Notes: generated by a model not told the origin, from the sequence alone. 64,000 bases of DNA from Marinobacter aromaticivorans (GCF_002806975.1 NZ_NIHD01000007.1:62001-126000); one strand, 5' to 3'. Positions 44,252 to 52,646 are shown, counted from the first letter of the stretch. Program-made: numbers and translations.

Positions 44252-44279
44252 CTGACAAAAACGGAACTTTTCCTATACT
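44252..44279 (+). promoter_or_regulatory. Sigma-70 promoter for the CFA-like operon
   Basis: CTGACA-N16-TATACT, five of six matches in each box, about 90 bases before the GTG start of the methyltransferase. Confidence 0.6.
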
Positions 44280-44368
44280 GAAGGGCAACCGGCGGTTCCC
44301 GGGTGAGTATTCGGGGCATCATGCCAGCCTTAGCAGTAATGTTCAGGTAATAGGGGAGGATAGATTCC

Positions 44369-45706
44369 GTGAATCAGAACAGTGCCCAGTCAGGTACAGA
44401 GGAGAGCGATAAGAACACAAGGGATAATCAACAGCGCAGTAAATCCCACATCCTGAATCTTCCTCTGCAGGACACTCACGTAGACCGAGCGCCTCACACC
44501 CATGAGCGATGGCTGGTGGCCAAGCTTATGCGTATGGCGGGGTCTCCGCCGGTTCGCTTCCGGCTCTGGAATGACGATGTGATTGAGCCCGTGGAAAAAC
44601 ACGCGCGCTTTACCCTGCACCTGTCCGACCCGAAAGCGCTCTACGCGCTGGTTACCAACCCCAACCTGGCGTTTGGTGATCTCTACAGTGCCGGGCGCCT
44701 GGATATTGAGGGCGACCTGCCTGAACTGATGGAAACGCTGTACCGCGCTATTCACCGGGCACGCCAGAAGTGGCCGCGCTGGCTTGAAGCCCTTTGGCGC
44801 AATCACGCCCCGCGATCAACAGGGCTGTCGGAAGCACGGGAGAATATTCATCATCACTATGACCTGGGCAACGAATTCTATCAGCTCTGGCTTGACCAGG
44901 CCGAGATGCAGTACACCTGTGCCTACTACGAACGGCCTGAATTGACTCTGGAGCAGGCACAGCTGGCCAAACTGGAGCACGTGTGCAGAAAGCTCAGGCT
45001 CAAGCCCGGCATGACGGTGGTTGAAGCCGGTTGTGGCTGGGGCGGGCTGGCGCGTTACATGGCACGCAACTACAGGGTTAAAGTTCACGCTTACAACATT
45101 TCCCGGGAACAGATCGCCTACGCCCGTGAGCAGGCTCGCAAACAGGGCCTGGATAACCTTGTCGATTACGTCGAGGATGACTATCGCAACATTCAGGGCC
45201 AGTACGATGCATTCGTGTCTGTTGGCATGCTGGAGCACGTGGGCAAGGATAACTATCCTGCCCTGTCAGAACTGATCAAACGTTCGCTGAAGCCGAACGG
45301 TATCGCCTTGCTCCATAGCATTGGCCGCAACCGGCCCATGCTGATGAACGCCTGGATTGAAAAACGGATTTTCCCCGGAGCCTATCCGCCCAGCATCGGT
45401 GAGTTCATGGCTCTTTGTGAGCATGGCGATTTCTCGGTGCTCGATGTGGAAAACCTGCGTCTCCATTATGCCCGCACCCTGACTGACTGGATGCAGCGCT
45501 TCAATGCTGCAGAAGCGAAAGTTACCGACATGTACGATGAGCACTTTACCCGGGCCTGGCGCATGTACCTGGCCGGCTCTATCGCTGCCTTCCGGGCGGG
45601 GTCGCTTCAGCTTTTCCAGGTTGTGTTCACCCATGGCGACAACAATGAGGTGCCGGCAACACGGCAGGATCTGTACAACTTCCCCGCTGCACCTGAAAAC
45701 ACCTGA
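44369..45706 (+). CDS. Cyclopropane-fatty-acid-synthase-family methyltransferase
   Basis: 445 residues starting GTG with GGGGAGG upstream. The N-terminal domain (about 50-150) resembles the lipid-binding part of CFA synthase. The C-terminal SAM domain shows HHYDLGNEFYQLWLD, MQYTCAYY and VVEAGCGWGGLARYMA, with the later VSVGMLEHVG and LLHSIGRNRP. It methylates the double bond of a membrane acyl chain, giving a cyclopropane or a methyl/methylene branch. The Cys of E. coli CFA synthase in its NGCLPS segment is replaced here (GAYPPS). It is 11 bases upstream of an FAD reductase gene, a pairing that favours a methyl-branched or furan-type product. Confidence 0.87.
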   Translation: MNQNSAQSGTEESDKNTRDNQQRSKSHILNLPLQDTHVDRAPHTHERWLVAKLMRMAGSPPVRFRLWNDDVIEPVEKHARFTLHLSDPKALYALVTNPNLAFGDLYSAGRLDIEGDLPELMETLYRAIHRARQKWPRWLEALWRNHAPRSTGLSEARENIHHHYDLGNEFYQLWLDQAEMQYTCAYYERPELTLEQAQLAKLEHVCRKLRLKPGMTVVEAGCGWGGLARYMARNYRVKVHAYNISREQIAYAREQARKQGLDNLVDYVEDDYRNIQGQYDAFVSVGMLEHVGKDNYPALSELIKRSLKPNGIALLHSIGRNRPMLMNAWIEKRIFPGAYPPSIGEFMALCEHGDFSVLDVENLRLHYARTLTDWMQRFNAAEAKVTDMYDEHFTRAWRMYLAGSIAAFRAGSLQLFQVVFTHGDNNEVPATRQDLYNFPAAPENT

Positions 45707-45717
45707 GGTGACTGGAG

Positions 45718-46842
45718 ATGGAACCCTACGACCTGATTATTGTTGGCGCCGGCCCGGCAGGATCTACCCTGGCGAAAGCTCTGGAAGACAGCGGCAAACG
45801 CACCCTGTTGATCGATAAACAGGATTTCCCCAGGGATAAAACCTGTGCGGGCTGGGTAACACCCGCGGTGATAGAAACCCTTGGTATTGACCTGGCCGAG
45901 TACGGAAAGGGCCGCACGCTCCAGCCGATACGCCGGTTCCGGATCGGCATGATGGGGCAGCAGGCAGTTGAGAACGATCACGGCAGCGTAGTGAGCTATG
46001 GTATCCGGCGTTGTGAATTTGATGATTACCTGCTGGCACGAACCAACACACCCAAACAGCTTGGCACACCGGTCAAAAACATTATCCGCAAAGACGGTAA
46101 CTGGTTGATTAACGATACCTGGTGCGCTCCCTTGCTGGTGGGCGCCGGAGGGCATTTCTGCCCGGTTGCCAGGCTGATCGGCGATGGCCCGGGGAGCCAT
46201 GAAACCGTTGTGGCGGCCAAGGAAATAGAGTTCGAAATGACTCACGACCAGGCCAATGCCTGCGAAGCCCGGGGGGACACACCGGAGCTATGGTTCTGCA
46301 AGGATCTTAAAGGTTACGCCTGGGTCTTCCGCAAGGGCAACTACCTGAACATTGGCCTGGGGCGGGAAGACAACCACAAGCTGACTGAGCACCTGCAGGA
46401 CTTCGTGGAAACCATGAAAGCCTCAGGCCGGATTCCTGCAGAACTACCGGGTCGTTTCAAGGGCCACGCCTATTTGCTTTATGACCATGCGGGGCGGGCG
46501 CTGGTGGATGACGGCTTGATACTGATCGGTGATGCAGCGGGGCTTGCCTACACCCAAAGCGGCGAAGGTATTCGCCCGGCAATTGAGTCCGCATTACTGG
46601 CGGCTGACGTGATCAAACAGGCTCCGGGCTTCTCCGCCAGCTCTTTGCAGGCATACGGCGATGCCATAACGGAGCGTTTTGGCCATCGTGGCTCCGTCAA
46701 CAAGGAGGGTTTTCAGGTGCCTGACTGGATCCGAATGCCACTGGCCAGCACCCTGATGCGGTCCCACTGGTTCACGCGCAAGGTGGTAACGGAAAGATGG
46801 TTCCTGCATCAGGAGGTGCCGGCACTTGTGGCAAACTCATAG
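45718..46842 (+). CDS. Geranylgeranyl-reductase-family FAD oxidoreductase
   Basis: 374 residues. N-terminal dinucleotide-binding IIVGAGPAGSTLAKAL, the family segment DKTCAGWVTP, and the second FAD motif ILIGDAAGLAYTQSGEGIRPAIES near 260. Members reduce isoprenoid or fatty-acyl double bonds or act on lipid intermediates. The gene follows the CFA-like methyltransferase by 11 bases, so it probably works on the same lipid, perhaps reducing a methylene intermediate as in 10-methyl fatty acid synthesis. This is inferred from linkage. Confidence 0.82.
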   Translation: MEPYDLIIVGAGPAGSTLAKALEDSGKRTLLIDKQDFPRDKTCAGWVTPAVIETLGIDLAEYGKGRTLQPIRRFRIGMMGQQAVENDHGSVVSYGIRRCEFDDYLLARTNTPKQLGTPVKNIIRKDGNWLINDTWCAPLLVGAGGHFCPVARLIGDGPGSHETVVAAKEIEFEMTHDQANACEARGDTPELWFCKDLKGYAWVFRKGNYLNIGLGREDNHKLTEHLQDFVETMKASGRIPAELPGRFKGHAYLLYDHAGRALVDDGLILIGDAAGLAYTQSGEGIRPAIESALLAADVIKQAPGFSASSLQAYGDAITERFGHRGSVNKEGFQVPDWIRMPLASTLMRSHWFTRKVVTERWFLHQEVPALVANS

Positions 46843-46897
46843 TGCCCGGACCTGAAAGGCCGGATACAGAGACTGTGAATACGAAGGGTATGGAAGC

Positions 46898-46925
46898 GAT
46901 AGAGCGGCCATCTTGCCGCTCTATC
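46898..46925. terminator. Bidirectional hairpin between convergent reductase and dps genes
   Basis: Perfect 11-bp stem GATAGAGCGGC/GCCGCTCTATC with a 6-nt loop. T-runs are poor on both sides. Confidence 0.6.
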
Positions 46926-46939
46926 AGTACACCCCGGGC

Positions 46940-47413
46940 TTAATGGCCCAGGTAACTGCGATACATCCAGACCGTTTTTTCCTGCTGGGAGATGTAGTCG
47001 CTCATCAGCGCCACTGTGCCTTCATCCTCGGCATCCCCCGCAAGATTCAGCAAGGCCCGCTGCTTGCCAATCAGTTTGGCAAAACTGTCAACGATATTGC
47101 TCATGGCGGTTTTGCCATCAGCAACGTCTTTCTGCTCCGGGATTTCCGAGCGCTCGATGTAGGTACTGTACGCGTGGGAAGGGCGGTGCCCCAGTGTAAG
47201 AACGCGCTCTGCAATCTCATCAATCTTGAGCAGCAGATCGTCGTACAACTCTTCAAACTTCAGATGAAGCTCAAAGAAGTTATCACCCTTGATGTTCCAG
47301 TGATAGCCGCGCACGTTCATATAGAAAATCTGGTAGTTGGAGAGCAAATCGTTCAGGGAATCCGCCAGCTTGACGGTTTTTTCCTTATCCAGACCAATAA
47401 AATTCTTACTCAT
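46940..47413 (-). CDS. dps: Dps-family starvation ferritin / DNA-protection protein
   Basis: 157 residues. AAGGAGG lies 6 bases before the chosen ATG, giving MSKNFIGLDKEK. The ferroxidase-centre motifs of Dps are clear: FYMNVRGYHWNIKGDNFFELH and FEELYDDLLLKIDEIAERVLTLGHRP. The dodecamer stores iron using peroxide and protects DNA. An OxyR or Fur site was not identified upstream. Confidence 0.93.
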   Translation of the reverse strand: MSKNFIGLDKEKTVKLADSLNDLLSNYQIFYMNVRGYHWNIKGDNFFELHLKFEELYDDLLLKIDEIAERVLTLGHRPSHAYSTYIERSEIPEQKDVADGKTAMSNIVDSFAKLIGKQRALLNLAGDAEDEGTVALMSDYISQQEKTVWMYRSYLGH

Positions 47414-47533
47414 TATATGCCTCCTTCGTGGCTGTAAAACACAAGCTGGAACCAATAGTGCCAAGGCTCCAGATATCCGTGAAGTTGAGATATCCCATGC
47501 CGTCCATAGCGCGGTTCAATCCCGGGCAGAAAC

Positions 47534-48976
47534 CTATACGCCAGGGCCGCAATCGGTGCAGTCGCCTTCTGGCGCCGGCCCGATACTGAGGTTTCGGTTG
47601 AGATCTCTCAGTGCAGTTCTTACACCCTCTTCAATCACCGGGTGGTAAAACGGCATATCCAGCATTTCACTGACGGTCAACCGGCGCTGTGCCGACCAGG
47701 CCAGCAAATGCGCAATGTGCTCCGCCGCAGGGCCAAACATTTCGGCCCCCATGAACAAGCCGCTGCCGTGCTCCCCGTACACTCTGAGCAAACCGCTGTT
47801 CTTGCCGATTACCCGGCTACGGCCCTGATTTTCAAACGATACCTCGCCTACGGCAAAGCAACCGCCGCACCGCTTGTCCACTTCATCAATGGTCATTCCT
47901 ACGGTGGCAATCTGGGGGTCGGTAAACACAACTGCAAGGGGAGTGCTTCTCTTGCCTGCCCTTACTTCCGGATAAGACGCCGCGTTGTTCCCGGCAATGT
48001 ATCCCTCGTCTGCCGCCTCGTGCAGCAGCGGCAAGTCATTGTTGGCGTCGCCCGCAATAAAGATGTGGCTCTGGGCGCAACGCAAGGTGTATGAATCGAA
48101 CACCGGCAAGCCTTGCTCGTCCAGCTCAATATCCGCATTCTGTATATCCAGGCCATCAACGTTGGGCCGGCGCCCGGTAGCCGCGAGCAGGTACTCGAAT
48201 GTTTCGGTTTTTTCACCGGCGCTGCCGTCGGTAAATGTGACAGCCACTCCGCCATCAACCCGCTCAACCCGCTTCACGTCGCTATCCGGATCCAGCGGGA
48301 ACTCTTCGTTAAAGCGCTTGAGCGCGTATTCGCGAATGTTGTCATCCTGGATCGGGCCCACAGCGCCGCCCACTCCGAACATTCTCACACGAACACCAAG
48401 GCGGCTGAGCGCCTGCCCCAGTTCCAGCCCGATCACACCCGGCCCGAAAACTACTACCGACTCGGGCAGATCCTGCCATTCAAAAATATCATCGTTCACC
48501 ACCAGCCGGTCTTTCGCTTCTTTCAGAAAACCCGGGATGTTCGGGCGGGAACCGGTGGCGATGATAATCCGCTGGGCGTGGATTTCAGTTTCATTGTTGA
48601 TAATGAGGCGATTGGGGCCGGCGAAACGGGCATGACCCTTGATCTTATGCTCTTCGGGAAATTTCTCCACAGAGCCGAGGACCGAACCAACAAACCGGTC
48701 GCGTTCCGAACGCACCCGCTCCATGATCCGTTTGCCATCAACTTTAATATTGCCGGCACTCACTCCGAACAGGTCTGCCTGCGCCATCTGATAAGCACTG
48801 TCTGCAGCCGCAATCAGCAGCTTACTGGGCATACAGCCCACCCTGGCGCAGGTGGTACCGTATTGGTCTCCTTCAATCAGCGCTACTTTATCCGTAACCT
48901 TTCGCACGCGGCTGTAGGCCACCATTCCTGCTGTCCCGGCACCGATGATGGCTACATCAACTTCTCGCTTATCCAT
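47534..48976 (-). CDS. Dihydrolipoyl-dehydrogenase-like flavoprotein disulfide reductase
   Basis: 480 residues. FAD motif IIGAGTAGMVAYS, redox pair Cys43-Cys48 in TTCARVGCMPSK, NAD motif VVVFGPGVIGLELGQAL, and the C-terminal dimer motif with catalytic His in FYHPVIEEGVRTAL. It resembles Lpd homologues that stand apart from 2-oxo acid dehydrogenase operons, so another disulfide or quinone may be the substrate. The C-terminus is extended by Cys-rich CTDCGPGV, which is unusual. AGGAG precedes the ATG, and an inverted repeat lies just upstream. Confidence 0.85.
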   Translation of the reverse strand: MDKREVDVAIIGAGTAGMVAYSRVRKVTDKVALIEGDQYGTTCARVGCMPSKLLIAAADSAYQMAQADLFGVSAGNIKVDGKRIMERVRSERDRFVGSVLGSVEKFPEEHKIKGHARFAGPNRLIINNETEIHAQRIIIATGSRPNIPGFLKEAKDRLVVNDDIFEWQDLPESVVVFGPGVIGLELGQALSRLGVRVRMFGVGGAVGPIQDDNIREYALKRFNEEFPLDPDSDVKRVERVDGGVAVTFTDGSAGEKTETFEYLLAATGRRPNVDGLDIQNADIELDEQGLPVFDSYTLRCAQSHIFIAGDANNDLPLLHEAADEGYIAGNNAASYPEVRAGKRSTPLAVVFTDPQIATVGMTIDEVDKRCGGCFAVGEVSFENQGRSRVIGKNSGLLRVYGEHGSGLFMGAEMFGPAAEHIAHLLAWSAQRRLTVSEMLDMPFYHPVIEEGVRTALRDLNRNLSIGPAPEGDCTDCGPGV

Positions 48977-48996
48977 AAAACAGTCTCCTGGCCGAT

Positions 48997-49015
48997 ATTC
49001 CCGGAACCCGGGAAT
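48997..49015. promoter_or_regulatory. Inverted repeat upstream of the Lpd-like gene
   Basis: ATTCCCGG-AAC-CCGGGAAT, perfect 8-bp arms, 21 bp before the start codon. Candidate operator or leader hairpin. Confidence 0.5.
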
Positions 49016-49211
49016 GTGGGTAAAACGTTCAATCGTGTATACGCCAGTATAGGGGCCGGAATTGTTTTGTGCGGGGCGTGAAAATACCGGCGAATGAATT
49101 TATGCTGACAGCCAGGCTAACAGTCTGACAATTTACGGGTGCAACTCCATAGGCTTTTACCCCTAATCGAAGCAACGAAAACCTGGAAACAGTATAGAGA
49201 GAAGCTTGCGT

Positions 49212-49883
49212 ATGACCAGCTACTGGCCGGAATTCCTTACCGTGGCACTGGTACACCTACTGGCCGTTGCCAGCCCCGGGCCGGATTTTGCCGTGATGCT
49301 TCGGCAGGCTCTGTGTCAGAGCCGGAAAAATGCAGTGCTCACCGCAACGGGTATCGGCGCCGGCATTCTGGTGCATGTGAGTTATTCGCTACTGGGTATT
49401 GGCCTGATTATCCAGCAGTCCATCCTGCTGTTTACCGTTCTCAAGATTGCCGGCGCCCTTTACCTCACCTGGATTGCCGTGCAATGCCTGAAAGCCCGGG
49501 CTGGGGGGATTTACGTGGAAACCGGAACGGGCACAATACAGTCCGGCTTTGCCGCCTTGCGTCTGGGCTTCCTGACCAATGCCCTGAATCCGAAAGCCAC
49601 CCTGTTCTTCGTTTCGTTGTTTTCAGTGATCATAAGCCCGGGCACCCCGGTGGCCGTCCAGGCTGGCTATGGTGCTTACATGGCGCTGGCCACAGGGCTC
49701 TGGTTCACCCTGGTTGCCATCTTTTTTACCCTGCCCTCGGTGCGCAAGGGCTTCAACCGCTTCGGCCACTGGCTCGACCGGCTAATGGGCGGTGTCCTGC
49801 TGTTGCTCGCCGGTCAACTCCTGTTCTCTACAGTGAGCGGAGCAGAGCCTCAGTCTGCTCCCATCCCAGACACGGGTCGGTAA
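49212..49883 (+). CDS. LysE/RhtB-family amino-acid exporter
   Basis: 223 residues, about six transmembrane helices, with the family N-terminus VASPGPDFAVMLRQAL and the mid-protein FLTNALNPKATLFFVSLFS. It exports amino acids such as threonine, lysine or homoserine lactones. The ATG at 49212 is preferred over a TTG 6 bases earlier because GAGAGAAG is better spaced. Its 3' end overlaps the convergent DAHP synthase gene by 56 bp. Confidence 0.88.
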   Translation: MTSYWPEFLTVALVHLLAVASPGPDFAVMLRQALCQSRKNAVLTATGIGAGILVHVSYSLLGIGLIIQQSILLFTVLKIAGALYLTWIAVQCLKARAGGIYVETGTGTIQSGFAALRLGFLTNALNPKATLFFVSLFSVIISPGTPVAVQAGYGAYMALATGLWFTLVAIFFTLPSVRKGFNRFGHWLDRLMGGVLLLLAGQLLFSTVSGAEPQSAPIPDTGR

Positions 49884-50880
49884 TAGAGCAGCCGAAACGC
49901 AAATCATCGCCATCGTCCTGCCGGCCAGCCTCAAGGAAGCTTTCCAGCATCAGCCCGCGGATGCTGGTGTTACCGGAGTGTTTCTGGCGCATCACCTCAC
50001 GGGCTACATCGATCTGTCGCTCGGCCTGTTTGCAGGCATTATCATGGCTGCAATCCACCATAATGGCAGCACTCAGCCCAGCCTCTGAAAGGCTTTGTGC
50101 GGCTTGCTGAATGCTCGCTTCATCGTAATTGGTGATGCCGCGCCCACCTCGCAGCACCAGATGGGTATCCGGATTGCCCGGCGTACTGACCATGACCGGC
50201 GCACCATGGCTTGATACACCCAGATGATGATGCGGATGCGCTCCGGACTTCATGGCATTGAGCGCCACGCTGATTCCGCCATCGGTACCATTCTTGAATC
50301 CTGCAGGCATTGGCAGGCCGCTGACCATTTCCCGATGGATCTGCGATTCCGTGGTGCGGGCGCCGATCGCCGTCCAGCTCACAAGGTCTCCCAGGTAATC
50401 CATAGCGAAGGGGCTGAGAGCCTCGGTCGCCAGTGGCAGGCCCATCTCCGCCAGGTTCAGAAGCAAACGCCGTGACCGCAGCAGGCCTGCGTTGAGGTCT
50501 CCGGCCCCTGTGCGCTCAGGGTCGTACAACAATCCCTTCCAGCCCACCGCTGTTCGCGGCTTTTCCAGATATGCACGCATGACAATGAGAAACCTGTTAC
50601 TGACCGCATCCGCCAGTGTTTTAAGTTTTTCGCCATACTCCAGTGCAGCCACCTCATCGTGAATCGAGCAGGGCCCAACCACGATGAGCGTGCGATCGTC
50701 CCTGGCGTGCAGAATGTCCCTTACCGCCTGCCTGTGCCTGCCCACCTGTCGGGCAAGATGCTCGTTCACAGGCAGGCGCTGCCGCAACTCCGCCGGCGTT
50801 GGCAGAGCAGTTTCCTGCCTGTGTGTTACGGCGGTGCTGAGTATCTGGCACTCCCTGGCGGTGTTCAAAGGCATGTTCAT
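49828..50880 (-). CDS. 3-deoxy-7-phosphoheptulonate (DAHP) synthase, class I
   Basis: First enzyme of the shikimate pathway, condensing PEP and erythrose 4-phosphate. The 350 residues match AroF/AroG/AroH. Metal and active-site elements are the Cys71 segment VVGPCSIHD, KGLLYDPERTGAGDLNAG, MVDCSHDNACK, GLMLESF and ITDPCLGWEQT. Which aromatic amino acid inhibits it cannot be read from sequence. The 5' leader on the same strand carries an aromatic-rich short reading frame and a terminator, so expression is probably attenuated by charged aromatic tRNAs. A second in-frame ATG lies two codons later. Confidence 0.95.
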   Translation of the reverse strand: MNMPLNTARECQILSTAVTHRQETALPTPAELRQRLPVNEHLARQVGRHRQAVRDILHARDDRTLIVVGPCSIHDEVAALEYGEKLKTLADAVSNRFLIVMRAYLEKPRTAVGWKGLLYDPERTGAGDLNAGLLRSRRLLLNLAEMGLPLATEALSPFAMDYLGDLVSWTAIGARTTESQIHREMVSGLPMPAGFKNGTDGGISVALNAMKSGAHPHHHLGVSSHGAPVMVSTPGNPDTHLVLRGGRGITNYDEASIQQAAQSLSEAGLSAAIMVDCSHDNACKQAERQIDVAREVMRQKHSGNTSIRGLMLESFLEAGRQDDGDDLRFGCSITDPCLGWEQTEALLRSL

Positions 50881-50912
50881 ATCAGTGTTCCCGTTTCCCT
50901 GCGTCAGAATCG

Positions 50913-50946
50913 AAAAAGCCCCGGCTGGGCTACCAGTCGGGGCTTT
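50913..50946 (-). terminator. Attenuator terminator in the DAHP synthase leader
   Basis: On the minus strand AAAGCCCCG...CGGGGCTTTTT forms a 9-bp stem followed by TTTTT, ending 33 bases before the start codon. A competing pairing, GTCGG (50953-50957) with CCGAC (50936-50940), would break its 5' arm. A GGCAGCC/GGCTGCC hairpin (50958-50984) lies upstream. Confidence 0.75.
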
Positions 50947-51011
50947 CTGAATCCGACGGCAGCCTGGTTTTTCGCCGGGCTGCCATCCTCTTTGTACGTA
51001 TTTTGAAGATA

Positions 51012-51149
51012 CTATGGGCGGCCCTGGCGCTGGCTAAAATAAAAGCCATAACCAAACCACCAGAAAAACACAGCAGCGGCTGCCGCCTTCGGCTTTTGGC
51101 CAAAAGCTTGCAGAACATTTAATTGACAGACCGCTTGTGTCGTATTCAT
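51012..51149 (-). CDS. Aromatic leader peptide upstream of DAHP synthase
   Basis: A 45-codon frame starting ATG at 51149. Near its end it reads FFWWFGYGFYFSQRQGRP and a TAG stop: nine aromatic residues out of eleven, including Phe, Trp and Tyr. The stop is 66 bases before the terminator hairpin. A promoter-like sequence lies just before the ATG, with no strong Shine-Dalgarno, so translation could be leaderless. A shorter start is also possible at the GTG just before FFWW (51071). The function as a stalling peptide is inferred from composition and position. Confidence 0.68.
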   Translation of the reverse strand: MNTTQAVCQLNVLQAFGQKPKAAAAAVFFWWFGYGFYFSQRQGRP

Positions 51150-51156
51150 GCTTATT

Positions 51157-51186
51157 AATATATACCCCGGGTTTTCAGCTTGGCAA
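51157..51186 (-). promoter_or_regulatory. Promoter for the attenuated DAHP synthase transcript
   Basis: On the minus strand TTGCCA-N16-TATATA (or TATATT with 18-bp spacing), which would start RNA within a few bases of the leader-peptide ATG. Confidence 0.55.
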
Positions 51187-51244
51187 CCCGCAAACCGGTT
51201 TTTTCGCAGGCAAACCGGACTCTTCAGGAAAACAGGGCCCAGAA

Positions 51245-52033
51245 ATGACACTGCACCTACAAAAATTCGCCGTCCTGCTCCTCTTTGCAGCAATGCTGAT
51301 ACTGGCATCCGGTGCCAGTACGGCACACGCTGAATCCAGAACCTATCAACTCAACAACCGGCCTGGTGCCGATGTTGCCAGCCAGGTTCGGGAGCTTTAT
51401 CAGGGCGAGCAGGTTTCTGTGACTGCACGAGGGCAGCAGATTGTGGTTCGCAGCAGCCCGCAGGTGCTGGATGAAATCGGCACACTGATTGACACTCTCG
51501 ACGTGGCCCCGGCCCAGCTCCGGATTTCCGTGAGATCACAGGAGGATATTGGCGGCAAACGCTCCGGCGGCGGTGTTACCGCCACACGGGATCAGGTTGG
51601 CGTAACCGTGGAGCGCAAGGTTACCAGCACCGGCGGAACCCGGGAACGAAGCCTGATGGTAATGGATGGGCAGTCTGCCCATATCACGTCAGGCCAGATA
51701 CGCACACTGCCCTTCGCAGTGCGCGGTGGCAGAAACCCCGCCGCCATTTTTGAGCAAGTAGAAACCCGCAGCGGTTTCATAGTCAGCCCACAGGTGATTT
51801 CTGACCGTGCGGTGGAACTGAGCATTGTCTCTTTCGAGGCGGATCCGGCAGAGCTGAAAGGCTATGAAACCCAGGCTGTTGTCACGATCCGCAGGGTGGA
51901 GCCAGGTCAATGGGTATCTTTGGGTAGCACTTCAACCGAATCCACCAGCAAACAATCGGGTATTGCCTACAGCGTAAACAGCAGTCGGTCGGATAACCGA
52001 AGCTTTGAAGTGAAAGTGGACGTTATGCCATAA
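51245..52033 (+). CDS. Secretin N-domain-like envelope protein
   Basis: 262 residues. The ATG at 51245 yields a signal peptide ending AHAES. The next 60 residues (TYQLNNRPGADVASQVRELY, VVRSSPQVLDEIGTLIDTLD) look like a short secretin N-domain as in type II/IV pilus secretins. The rest is beta-rich, with a TSTGGTRERSLMVMDGQSAHI core, but lacks a full pore-forming secretin barrel. The function is unknown; no secretion operon surrounds it. It is divergent from the DAHP synthase leader and ends 3 bases from the convergent J-domain gene. Confidence 0.72.
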   Translation: MTLHLQKFAVLLLFAAMLILASGASTAHAESRTYQLNNRPGADVASQVRELYQGEQVSVTARGQQIVVRSSPQVLDEIGTLIDTLDVAPAQLRISVRSQEDIGGKRSGGGVTATRDQVGVTVERKVTSTGGTRERSLMVMDGQSAHITSGQIRTLPFAVRGGRNPAAIFEQVETRSGFIVSPQVISDRAVELSIVSFEADPAELKGYETQAVVTIRRVEPGQWVSLGSTSTESTSKQSGIAYSVNSSRSDNRSFEVKVDVMP

Positions 52034-52036
52034 CGC

Positions 52037-52537
52037 TTACACCCGGTTGCGCAACAATACGCTTTTGGCTTCGTTGATCTTTGCCGCGAGATAGTCGCTC
52101 CCGCCCCGGTCCGGGTGCATTTTTTGCATCAGGCGACGGTGCGCCATAATGACGTCTTCTCTCGAGCAGGCCACCGTAAGGCCCAGTATGTCGCAGGCTT
52201 CACGTTCAGACATACCATTACCGGGTGCCTGGTCGTGACGCTGATGCCCTGCTCCTGGCCCCGCCGTATTGCCATCGCCACCTGAAAAGAAACGGTTCAG
52301 CGCGGGCACAAAACGGGCGATTTCCGGCAATTTGCGCAACAGAGGAATCAGCGCAGCCACAGCGGCAGTCAGAACATGCACACGGCCAGTCAAAACCATG
52401 AACAAAAGCATGGCGCCACCAACCATGAGAACCACCTTCCAGGTTGCAGCTTTCTTCTTTTCCGCCGACAATCTGCCCCACTGTTTCAGAACTACAAAAA
52501 GGGCTGCCGCCAGTGCAATTCCCAGTATCCACTGCAT
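52037..52537 (-). CDS. Membrane-anchored J-domain protein
   Basis: 166 residues. The ATG at 52537 has AAGGA 7 bases upstream. Two transmembrane helices (about 2-19 and 33-52) come first, then a Gly/Ala/Pro linker, and a C-terminal J-domain (about 110-166) with the essential HPD in QKMHPDRGGSDYLAAKINEAK. The J-domain at the C-terminus, as in Tim14/DnaJ-C19-like proteins, suggests recruitment of DnaK to the membrane. Confidence 0.85.
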   Translation of the reverse strand: MQWILGIALAAALFVVLKQWGRLSAEKKKAATWKVVLMVGGAMLLFMVLTGRVHVLTAAVAALIPLLRKLPEIARFVPALNRFFSGGDGNTAGPGAGHQRHDQAPGNGMSEREACDILGLTVACSREDVIMAHRRLMQKMHPDRGGSDYLAAKINEAKSVLLRNRV

Positions 52538-52605
52538 GGTTGATCCTTTACTGATATAACACCGTAATTCTGGCATCTGTTGTTGCAACAAGGCCAGCTA
52601 CAAAC

Positions 52606-52646
52606 TCCTACAAAGCAGTGACAACTGCACCTTGAATTTTGTAGGA
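52606..52646. repeat. Inverted repeats upstream of the RND operon
   Basis: TCCTACAAA (52606-52614) and TTTGTAGGA (52638-52646) are exact inverted repeats 23 bp apart. A separate 12-bp palindrome TTGTTGCAACAA lies at 52580-52591. They may be operators for the J-domain or RND genes; no regulator gene is adjacent. Confidence 0.45.
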
